From: Thunnus maccoyii
Taxonomy: Eukaryota > Chordata > Actinopteri > Scombriformes > Scombridae
NCBI RefSeq assembly: GCF_910596095.1
Contig: NC_056533.1
Location: 4,208,501-4,272,500, forward strand
Direction: 5' to 3'
Length of the DNA: 64,000 nt
The position numbers were made by a program, and so were the translations under genes. The notes beneath the pieces were generated by a model that did not search any database, was not told the origin of the DNA, and saw only the letters and a program-made list of their open reading frames with translations. Below are positions 48,548-59,257 of this stretch, piece after piece; position 1 is the stretch's first letter, and each line of letters opens with the position of its first letter.

Positions 48548-49655
48548 CCCGTCACCTCAGCCTCCCCCTTCAGTCTCTTTCTTTCTTTGCCCTGTGTGAA
48601 ACTCTTCCTCTGCTCTCCCACTGGGCCACAAAGAGAAACATTACAACACCATCACACACAACCGAGCACACAAACATACACACTCACCTAAGACTAATAT
48701 ATTTTTTTCAAAAAATTGTTCACACACTCACTCATGGGCTACAAACTAGGGTTTTAATATCCGGTGCCCTGCACGTTCATTTATGAGTTGCAAAAAAACC
48801 CTTTTATTTTCCACTTTTACTTTTTGTTTTAATTGATTTCAATGTTGTTTTTTGCTAAGTGCCTATAGTAAATTTATTGTATATCAAACATCTTGGACAG
48901 AAATTTTTCTTTCAGAATTAAAATACATATATCTTATCTAAAATACATAGTGCTATGCAGTGGCTTTTAGTGATACAAGAAAGCTAACTTAAAGGGGTCT
49001 TAAAGGGGTAACTTTGAATTTTACTACCATAAAGAAGCTGAAACTTTAAATCCCTATTATGGATCAAGTAAAAAAAAAACTGGATCCTACACTTTCCAAA
49101 ATGCAACTCGATAGCTTTTTTTGTTAGATTTTCTTTCAAACTTCACATCCCAGTATGGAACACAGGCTTTTTGTTAAAACTGTGTAGTCTTCAAGCTCAG
49201 GCTGAGATCTTGAATAGGTTCCTCTTCAGATGACAGACATAAATTAAACAAGAGATGTTTCTTGGTTAATACTTTCAGACTTGACAAAGCTCCTGCCGGA
49301 GCCACAGAAGTCATTATGCAGCTGTTCACACAGGAAGTGTAGTACTTCCTGTGACTACCTGTGACTAGTAAATTTGAAATATAAAATGGGTGGAGTGTCC
49401 CTTTAAACCAAGCAGCAGCCATCAGCTGAACTTTGATCAACTCGCAAAACTCTGACTTTGTTGAAAATAAATGGGGAAACCTTCCATTTCTCTTTTGAAT
49501 CAGAAGTTTGAGTCTGGTTGGATTTCAGGTTTTCTGTGTGATTAAAGAGATATTTTAGAAAGGTCTCACCCTGTCACACTTGATTGTTGCATAAACCTAC
49601 ATCTAAGCTACAAAACATTCCTCTGGAAACCTGTTGGTGCTGTAACCAACAAAAC
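45080..49655. other. Gene-free intergenic stretch with GT and CT microsatellites
   Basis: Simple repeats: GT at about 45819-45842, CT at about 48049-48082, GT at about 48269-48298, 48416-48438 and 48513-48544. No exon was recognised. Confidence 0.5.
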
Positions 49656-49831
49656 AAAACTTAATCTAAAATGTACAGGCTGATTGATGACCTCGGTATT
49701 GATGTATCCTGAAAGCTTATCGGCTAGCTACCATGCATATATTAAGCTATAAACTAGCATGGCTAGCTTGACCTGGAAAGGTTAACTTCATGTATGAAGA
49801 AGAACTGGATACTGGACTCAAAGTTGGTGCC
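49656..49831 (+). repeat. Copy A of a 170-bp repeat also found at 51321-51499
   Basis: Contains GGCTGATTGATGACCTCGGT, GGCTAGCTACCATGCATATA and GAACTGGATACTGGACTCAA, all repeated in copy B with only a handful of mismatches. The segment has an internal imperfect inverted pair, GCTAGCTACCATGC and GCATGGCTAGC. Confidence 0.9.
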
Positions 49832-50510
49832 TGGTTATTCCTATGAAAGAAGCTCAGTGGCGCATGAAGCCAAAAAAACAACTTCCCGCAGTAAACAAAT
49901 TACCTGGATGTTGCTCATGCTTCCTGATCGTTGGGCCTATTAAGCGACTCTTCTAGACTTTCCAAATGTTACTGGACTGAATGTATCAAATATTGATAAT
50001 AAAACAAGTCATTTCGTGGGGGTTGTGATGGTCAAAAAAATGTGTTCACTGTTTTACAGCCACTCCTTTTCCAACGATTGTGTGAATGTTTTTTGGGCAG
50101 TTGTAATTACACAGTTTGGCCACTACGTCAGGTTGGCTTCACCCCTGGCACTGTTCCTGGGGGCTTCGTGAACTTATGGGAGACTCTTGATGGACTGCTA
50201 CAACCTGCAAGGCAAGGATCATGTGACCAATGGAGACAGTCAAAGTCATCCGTAGGATAGTTTTTGAAGCCTTGCTAGCTTGTCTGCTTTTCCTGTAGAA
50301 GAAGGTTAACAGTGAAGAGTACATAACACGCCTGTCAAATTGTGACTGGAACAATGTTAAACCAATAATGGTGAGAGAAACTTAACACTTAACAGCTAAC
50401 CTCCTCCCGAAATATTTCATGCAAACTTTATGTCTAGATTTTACAAACAAAACAAAACAAAGGCACTCACTAATCCATCTTCTTGTGTTTTTATTGTGGA
50501 CAGGCAATAA

Positions 50511-50539
50511 AACGCGTTTCAGCATAAAGCCATCATCAG
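50511..50539 (-). ncRNA. Hammerhead-ribozyme-like signature (left arm)
   Basis: The minus strand reads CTGATGATGGCTTTATGC, then TGAAACGCGTT. CTGATGA and GAAAC with a short GCG/GT are the conserved boxes of type I hammerheads found in Penelope-like elements. The intervening stem II is weak (G-U, G-C, C-G only) and I could not build a convincing stem I, so this may be a decayed or chance match. Confidence 0.25.
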
Positions 50540-51320
50540 TGTAAAGAACAAAAGAAATGACAATACAAATATAGACAACCAGGTGAGACCCAAAGTCCAA
50601 TCAGTGACAAGAACATATAATTATACAATAGGATCCATGTGTGAAAACACACATGCAGCCTCCTCAAATGGAAGAGGTGTGGCCTCAGTAATCAACATGA
50701 ACGGCAACCGGTATCATGAGCCTGAGAGAAACAACCTACAGGACTGAACGCCCCAGACAGAAGACACACATCAAGCAACAATACAAAAAACAATACAATA
50801 CAAAAATGGCGATGCAAATCAACAAATACATGAAGATGCCTATGAGCAGAAAAAAACTGCCAAAAACACAACAAAGCAACAACCTGCACTATATGTATAC
50901 AATCCATTAAACATCTAAAGAGAAAAATGATCATAAAATAGATCTATGCTAAAAACATCCCAAAAATTACACAAGAGACCAATAATGTACATAGAGGGCT
51001 CCAAATACTCGGTAAGTAAAGAAATCCCTGAGAGATCTTTAAACGAGGATCTGTCGATACTAGGGACTCATAGCATAAAAAAGGAAAAAAGATTAAGAGC
51101 TATATGACCCTACAGAGACTGATTAATAAGTATAGACAAAAGAGCATAGATAAATATCATAGAAAAAAACAACAGGAATATATACAACCATATGAGGCAA
51201 ATGTAGAAAGGGCAATTAGCATGTCAAGTTAATTTTAGTGAAGAGCTATATGACCCTGTTAAATATTTAGAATTCTTAGAATAAATAGAAAAAATGTATT
51301 GGAAAAATGTAAGGACAAAA

Positions 51321-51499
51321 CTTAAACTAAAATATACAGGCTGATTGATGACCTCGGTATTGATGTATCCTGGAAGCTTGTCGGCTAGCTACCATGCATA
51401 TATTAAGCTATAAACTAGCATGGCTAGCTTGACCTGGAAAGGTTAACTTCATGTATGAAGAAGAACTGGATACTGGACTCAAAGATGGTGCAAAGATGA
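51321..51499 (+). repeat. Copy B: 179-bp insert flanked by 34-bp direct repeats
   Basis: Almost identical to 49656-49831. The 34 bases immediately left (51287-51320) and right (51500-51533), both beginning AGAAAAAATGTATTGGAAAA, are perfect direct repeats, so copy B was added into this site and duplicated the target. Confidence 0.88.
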
Positions 51500-51997
51500 A
51501 GAAAAAATGTATTGGAAAAATGTAAGGACAAAAAGTCTAAGATCCAATGAGAATAAATAGCATGTAAAAGGAACCTAATCTGACCTTGTCAACCTCTTAA
51601 TACTAGCCAGAAAGCACAATAAAGTATCATGGATACAAATACCTAAATAGTAGACAAGGATAAATGTGTCTATATGAATCTTAATACGGAATCAAATGTA
51701 CGAAAGGACCTCAAAAGACTATACAGACTATTTTACAGAAATAAATGATGAAGAAAACTGACTATAGAAAACAGCCTAGAGGCAGTTCTGGAGGATGTAT
51801 CATATACCTTGACATTTGAGGAAACAGACATCATTGCCACCTGAATGGAAGTGTCTTGCCACTGGAGATTTTTCGTCTATTTTCCATATGTTACTTTTAT
51901 GGGATCCTTTTGTATAATTATATGTTGTTGTCACTGATTGGACTTTGGGTCTCACCTGGTTGTCTATATTTGTATTGTCATTTCTTTTGTCTTTGCA

Positions 51998-52027
51998 CTG
52001 GTGATGGCTTTACACTGAAACGCGTTT
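51998..52027 (+). ncRNA. Hammerhead-like signature (right arm, one core change)
   Basis: The plus strand reads CTGGTGATGGCTTTACAC, then TGAAACGCGTTT. The core box is CTGGTGA rather than CTGATGA. Same relative place as in the left arm, in opposite orientation. Confidence 0.2.
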
Positions 52028-52099
52028 GTTATCTGTCCACAATAAAAAAAACACAAGAAGATGGATTAGTGAGTGCCATTGTTTTGTTTTGTTCATTTA

Positions 52100-54890
52100 T
52101 TCTTTATCACAACCGTGCACCCGATACGATCTCAAGATTTGGAGTAGTGCGCACCACTGCTTAGTACCAGTTCTTTATCTGATTTTAAAAATTTAAGGAT
52201 CCCATCAGTATAAGATACTTTCTGTATCATAGTAGTATTAACAGAATTTTCCCTCAAATTCAACCAACATGTGTGTCTGTTGCCCAGCGAAAGGCTACAT
52301 CCAGAAACAGAATCTGTTAATATTACATATCTAGAATCTTCGCTCTTTGGCTCTGCCTCCTAAATTTTAAGTCAACCAATGAGATAATTTCTTCTTCCAA
52401 GAAATGTTAATGAAACCATGAATCCAGTTTTCCCTTGAAATAGCCGGTCTTTCATTTAGTGTTTAACCAATCTTTAGATAAGTGTGTGAATAAACCTTTA
52501 ATTACCACTGTGGGATTGAACATGAATCTATAGATCTCCATTTGATCTCCAGTTGATCTAAATTGATGAGGAACCAGCATCAAGGTATTCAGTCCTCTTG
52601 TTCACTGCTAATCCCTCTGTGTTATCCTGGCTTTGTTGCTGTGTGTGTGTGAGTGTGTGTGTGTAGGTGTGTCTGTGTGTGTGTGTGCTTGGAACTGTCT
52701 GTCTGCTCGTCTGTGATGTGGTTGCTCCCGCTCTATTAGAATGTGTTTCTGATGTCTGCAACATGACCTTCCTCCTCGTCTGTGCACGGGTGGTGCTGTG
52801 TGTACAAGAGTGTCTTTTGTGTGTCTGTGTCTATTAGTGTGTGTGTGCGTGTGTGTCATTGGTTTATGTGAACGTGCATGTCCTTTTTGACTATTTCCGG
52901 TTCCATGTTAGACCACATCTGAGTCCTTTGACTTTAGAGTTGGAAAAGTTGCTGCCTCTTTGAAATAGATTTGAAAGGAATATGTCCTTTGGGTGCCACC
53001 AATATACTGTCTGATACAATAACCATGTCAATATGTGAGCAATTGTGGTGATATAAAAATCTTATAATATCACTCTCAAATAGTTCTTTGCCCAGAATGC
53101 CTTTTATTTTTCATTAACAGCACTGTGACTCCAAAAACACAATTAAATCTACAAATAAAATGTCCAATAATATCCAATATTAATAATATTTTTTCATAAC
53201 AATAATTCTTCCAGATGTTTCAAAACCAGCATTGGCCTGATTCATCACAAATTTCAATTGGAAGTATGTTTGTACCTACACCATTTTTTTCTGTCAGTCA
53301 GGACTCTGGAGCACAGAAACTCTATTGTTTCTCATTTGTTATTCATTTTTTAACTATAACCGCTACATGACTCATATCTTTTTACGACCCCATTTAAAAC
53401 CCTAAACTGGAAGAACTACAACTGTGGTGCTGATTTGTATCAAGCTGCATAGTGTGGCTCTGGGGAATAGTAGTTTTTAAAAAGTATTAGTCTTTTTCCT
53501 AGAATTGGAAGTTACAGATACCGGATTGAAAGCACACTGATGAGTTTAAGGGGATGGAAAACACATTTGTGCAATCAGATTGTATTATGTAACTGTTAAA
53601 TGGGTGAAAATTGATTTTAACCATATTTTACTCTATTTGACAGTGCTCCCAGTTGTTTACTATACTCACATGATAGCTGACGCCAAGAGCTCTCTATAAC
53701 AGTTGGTCACATGTTTGTAGCTCCTTTTGTTGCTGAATTATGAGCCTTCAAACATGCACCAAGGTCAAGGTTCAAAGGTCAGTTCAAAGACGGAGCCATG
53801 TAGAATCTTCATACTGTCATATGTTACTCTCCAGGTCAAGATCTTTTCAACAATGTATTTGGTTTAGCTCTACAACGAAGTTTTAATTTTCTCATTTCAT
53901 GGACACAAGCCATCCCAGGTCTAGTTTGAGAGAGCACTTTGAAGGACCAATATGTAAAATGAAGCTTTGTTTTGTTTGTTTGTTTTTTCTTTTTATTGGA
54001 AATACTGACCAAAATGAGTCACCTTCAGAGATTACAATTACTACAGGCTTGGAGGAAGGCCTGAAGTGCTTGGGTTAGGGTCAGGGCAGAAAAGACCAAC
54101 CCATTCTCATTTCCATCTCGTCAAATATCGATGCATGCATAGGCTACTATTTACACAACCCTGGAGATTTTTTTTATCTTTATGATTCTTGGTTTTTGTG
54201 ATTTTATGTTAGCATGACATACAGTTGCCCATTCAATCAGTTTTATTAGCCAGTGCTAGCATACAAAGAATGTGTCTTGGTGTTTGCTCTCCAAAAATGC
54301 AACACAGAAGAATAAAATGGACATAATATTAATAATGGAATAAACCAAGTAATATTAAAATTGAATTGAAATTTTAAAATCTATTTACAGAATAGTAAAG
54401 TGTATGAAATATATGAAGGTGACAAGAGCGACAACTAAATGTGATATGTGTTTGTACATATATATATATGTATGTGGTGGTGTCATATAAGATGTTGTGA
54501 TTTTCCACTTCCAAGATGAACATCTTGTTACCATGGTGACAATATCCTCTGACCAGTTCACTTCTGGCCTGGTGCCAAGGTTATAATATAATGTTGATGT
54601 AGTGATGTGATATACGATCGGGAGTCTGCACAGGGCGTTTTATTTTGAAAATTGACTGGATGCTTTGTGCTGTTCCTGTGACTAACTTCCTGCCTGGCTC
54701 AATCTGCTCTGTGCAGCTTGATGCATCTTCCGTCAAAAATAGACTAGGGGCGTATAGGCGGAGGGCTGCTTCTTGGCCACTTCTGAAATGCGCTGCAGCA
54801 CATCTGGTGGGATCATAAGTATTGACTAGAGTGGCTGCGATCAGCTCCAGTGGCCATGTTGCAGCTGGAACTCGAAGCAGACGAGCCCAT
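52100..54890. other. Gene-free stretch with GT microsatellites
   Basis: GT-rich simple repeats at about 52640-52688 and 52797-52857. AGGTTCAAAGGTCA at about 53768-53781 sits among other AGGTCA half-sites. No exon was recognised. Confidence 0.45.
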
Positions 54891-54894
54891 TGGA

Positions 54895-55050
54895 ATCAAG
54901 CCATAAGCATTAACTGCTAAACATCAGTATGTTAGGATGTCATTGTCAGCATATGTTAGCATGCAGACATTAGCATTTAGCTCAAAGCACCACTGTGCCA
55001 AAATGTAGCTTCACAGAGCAGATAGCATGGCTGTAGACACTTCTTCTTAT
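54895..55050 (+). repeat. Teleost interspersed repeat (AGCATTTAGCTCAAAGCACC)
   Basis: Phrases GTTAGCATGCAGACATTAGC, ATTTAGCTCAAAGCACCACT, GCATGGCTGTAGACAC in the order typical of a widespread fish repeat. Confidence 0.75.
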
Positions 55051-56640
55051 TATGAAATATCTTTCATGAGCTACTATAGCTATTAAATACTGACTGCCAA
55101 TACCTGACATATGTGGCCTTCTACCTGAATATAAAGAAATGGTTGATATGGTGGCATTCTGGGAAAATTCTTCCATTTTATTGTTATTTTACCAGGTTTT
55201 TGATGGATGTGGTGAAGAGTGAAACTTTTAGCCATGGAACAAGGTAATTTTGGGTGTGCTCACTTTCAGTTTCACTTCTAAATAAGTGGCTTAAATAAAT
55301 GAGCTGCTTGTGTTACTGACCTATTGAACTCAACCTTCTGGTGTTTCAGCATCTCATCTTAGCACTGCAACTGGTGAGTGAAATATTATTATATCTAAAA
55401 CGAATGATTTCACCCAGGTGAATATCAGCATCTGTGTAAAAAAGCAGAGATGAATGGGAAATGAGAGGCTGTGTGTGGTGATAGGTTTGGCTGAGGTCTT
55501 ATCCGGAGGTCTGCTCTTGCCACCAAGTGCACAGTGGGACAGTTCAGACTGCAGTCAGGGTGGTTTTGAAGGGTTTCAATTAGTGAAGCAGCAGGGAAGG
55601 CCTGTAACTTACATGACACTGCATCACCATCAAACACTTCTGATCTCGTGCTGCTCACATTGATGTTGCTTCCTTCCTCTAGTTTTTTCCGTCCGTTAGT
55701 TTTACACAGTTAGTGACTGTGACTAGTTAGTGACAGGGCAAAGGTTCATACATCATATGGTACTTTATTTTGATGTGATAGATGGTATTCGCTGTAAAAG
55801 ATTAAACATGTGTCCAGACTATGGAAACAGGCCACAGCAGTGTCTATACATACCGCAAGACTCAAGTCTTGATGATGCTAACGTTTAGGACTAAAACAAA
55901 AACTTTTTCTCTGTTAGCAGGTTATGTCATTATGAAAATATCTATTCTACAGTATGCGTTTTTTTTTTTGCAATGTCCAATTCTGTCTGAACTTCAGTCC
56001 ATATCAGTGCTAAGTCTACTGTTGGCCTGAAGACATGTACATCCACAACACATGCTGTCACCAGACAGTTCTTTTTCATGCTAACGATGATATTAACCTG
56101 GAGGGAAATAACACTTAGCAGCCCTTTACTAGCTTTCCACGTGTGAAACATGACCAGTTGTGTTTGTTGCAATGCATGACTGAGGTGGACGTACTGCCAC
56201 TGGGATCAAACCTTGGATCTCTTCCGTATCCAAAGATTTCCATGAAATTTGGAGGAAGTTTGGCCACTTAGGCCTTACAGATACAACTTTCAAACAACTG
56301 AATGCACAACACATTTGATGAACCAGAGAATCTCCCTCATTTTAATTCCTTACTGTTCTCGGTTACCAAAGTCTTGTAGGGATAACCTTTGAAAAATTGT
56401 CCCAATTCTTGAAAACACTGGCCAACTGCAACCAAATTTAGAAATCACATGAATGTGGCAATTCAAAGTCCTGCAAAATTTCAACATGTTCAATTTAATC
56501 CTTGCTTTGCCAAAAGATTGGTAAATAGGCTACTTCCAGCAAGTTCACAAAACTAAATAACTTTGGTAGAAAATGACTGAAATGTATATATAAAATTGCT
56601 GAATCAAGGGCCGTGCAACCTTTGAGAGAGCTTTAGCTCC
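55051..56640. other. Gene-free intergenic stretch
   Basis: Short frames without splice-consistent exons. Nothing recognised. Confidence 0.45.
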
Positions 56641-57135
56641 GCCAATTGACTGTAAATAAAGATGGCCGTCATGACAGCTCCCCAAAACTGAAGCCAAAAC
56701 ATCTCAACCATCTCACCTCCTGGTGGCTGACTGCAGTATAGGTCAAAAGTCCCGCCCCCTCCATGTTAGTGGATGGGACATGAGCCAAACTAAAAAAAAT
56801 CAAAGTACACGTCAAATAAATTTTTCCCAAAGATGGTTTCTGTCATTTTAGGTAGTTCTTATCATGCTGATATTTGTCTAAGTACTCACTTTTCTGATAA
56901 ATTTGTTTTTAATTAATTATTTCACGATGTAAAAAGGGGGTGTGACGTCATGATTGACCACCATGACCGCCACTCCCAAACCTCTATCAGCTGAGGGGGT
57001 GTGTCCCGCAGGCCATCATCCCACTGCCCGTTTCTACTTCACACACTCTGGGTCCAAATAACATCACACAAGCAAGATGGCCGCTCCCGGAAAAGAGATA
57101 TTTTGGCTTCACTTTTGCGTAGCGGCAGGAAGTGG
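56641..57135. repeat. Probable teleost interspersed repeat (AAGATGGCCG, TGAAGCCAAAA)
   Basis: CTGAAGCCAAAACATCTC (about 56687-56704) is inverted at 57090-57110 (GAGATATTTTGGCTTCA). AAGATGGCCG occurs near both ends. The GTCCCGCCCCCTCCATG phrase is also typical of fish repeats. Confidence 0.6.
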
Positions 57136-59205
57136 AGACATGTCGTCCGTATTATCATACCACACTGGTCCTGCTGCTAGTACGAGGAGGATAAAATGCC
57201 CTCAAATTGGGATGAGTATTTTCTAGTTAGAAAGTACATTATTAACGTTAATGTGTGATAATGATAACATTTAAAGCTGGCATAAATATGTCATTCATTT
57301 TAGAATTCTTTTAATCAGACAGTGGATATGTCCATGATGTATTGTTGGAGTTATCTGGTTAATTCAAATGCAGCACAGTCCACAGCAACAAATAAGTGCT
57401 TAAAAGATGGTCAGCTGATCACACAGCCCATCCACAAAGAAAACAAGCCCACCAGAGTTCACACTACAAATCAGATCTTAGGTTTCCTCCACCTGCCAAA
57501 TCCCACTTTAATGTAATGCATGTAATTGATTATATTTCATTTCAATATCCTGAAACCTCTGACAATAGGGTGCTTATTGGTGAAACATCATCAAAATTTC
57601 TCATGTCACATAAAATCTGACTGCTCTCACCTGTAGTAGTATTAGTATTATCCTGTAGGTTAGGTTAAGACTTTTCTCTGAAATTTTCCACTTTAATTTT
57701 GAAATATTATGATTTTATTCAAGAAATCTCCAAATTTTTTGCTGTCTGCATTCTGACCATAATACTGTTGTACATTCTCTGTTAAGGAAAAATCTGACTT
57801 TTCAGAGCTCCCTTTCAATCCTACAGGTGGTGAGTATGTTATACTCTGAAGATAGATTTTGGAATATTTGTACTCCTTTGATGCTCGATATCTCAGGTGC
57901 TGCTCGGTGTTTGTTCTTCCAAAATACCTCTGCTGAAGCTTTACCTCACCTCACATGCTCCATGTGTTCTATGCTTAGATACTGTATGTGTCTGTGTGTG
58001 TGTGTGTGTGTGTGTTTTAGTGGGTGTGGTAGCTTGTTTGAAGTTCTTGCTTGTTGTGTCTGTGTGTGGTGAGACAGACTGACGGACAGACAGACAGGGA
58101 TGGACGGATAGACTGCGACAGGCCAAACAACAGGTGTGTCTTTTGAACGTAACCCGCCGCCATACGAATGCCCTCCTTACCGTTAGCCCTGCTGATTCTT
58201 GTTTTCATCAGCAGAAGAAAAGACTGCTCCTCCTCCTTGTCGCTGACTGTCTTTCATCTGTGGGAGAGACAGACAACCCTTCTCTCTGTGCCTTTATGTC
58301 TCTCTACTGTCTCTCTTCATTGATGCTCTTGTTTCTTTACTTAGTTATGACTAGGTCTGTACTGTACATCAGTTTGCCTTAGAATGCCCTTTTACTAAAC
58401 ATCAGGTATCAGCCAATCACAGCCCTCCACCTTCAGGATGATATGATGTTTTACCTGCCCACAAGAGGTCAATATGTTTTTATCACGTGTGTACATGTGT
58501 GTAAAGTCCATGTCACACTTTAAAAGACAAGGTTTTGATTATTTCAGTTAACTCATAATTTGTCAAATTACATAACATATATGTGATATGATGACATAAT
58601 TATTAATTATAATTATATAACTGTAAAATGTTATCATTTTAATTTACACTCTATCAGATTAGATTCCATCCATTTTATGGATGCAAGCTGTGAAGTTGTG
58701 AGGTGAACAAAATATTAGAAACACCTTTTTATATAATACAGCCCACTGCAACATTATCACTACAAAGTACAATCTCAAAAATGTCCATATAACCAAGTAA
58801 ACACATACAACTGAACATAAGTAACGAGTATTTATTTTAGTTTAATTTGCATTCTATCACATTTGTTTTTTTCACTCCCTTTTTACTAACTGCAAGTATT
58901 AGAAATTAAAGCGGACAATACGGCAGAAAAAACAACATAATTCTTTCTAGTGGCTTTTCTTTCTTCATTATATCCCTGTGTAACCGAAATTCTGATCATA
59001 CAATGCATTAACTAGTTATCAGAAATCATCGTTACGTTGTTTTAGTCAACTGTTGGGTCAGTGTTAAAACAATGTTGAAAGATACTTCCACAGACACAGT
59101 AGAGGGAGGGAGACAGAGAGATAGATGTGGGGGAAATGACAGGTTCCCCCAACCCACATTTGGCCGAGCAGCTAACTGGACTGGGCTGATCACCACAGTA
59201 CAGCC

Positions 59206-59208
<3 letters not shown>

Positions 59209-59256
<48 letters not shown>
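59209..59256. repeat. (TG)24 microsatellite
   Basis: Uninterrupted TG run of 48 bp. Confidence 0.97.

Positions 59257-59257
<1 letters not shown>

Larger units (their letters stand above)
50446..52094. mobile_element. Inverted-repeat element of 1.65 kb with arms of about 190 bp
   Basis: The left arm 50446-50636 (AAGGCACTCACTAATCCATC ... ACAATAGGATCC) matches the reverse complement of the right arm 51902-52094 (GGATCCTTTTGTATAATTAT ... GTGAGTGCCATT). Each arm, read outward, carries TGAAACGCGTTT then CCACAATAAA. The 1.26 kb interior has no open frame that I recognise and has direct repeats such as GAGCTATATGACCCT. It could be a non-autonomous element or two inverted retroelement ends. No target duplication was resolved. 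Confidence 0.75.
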
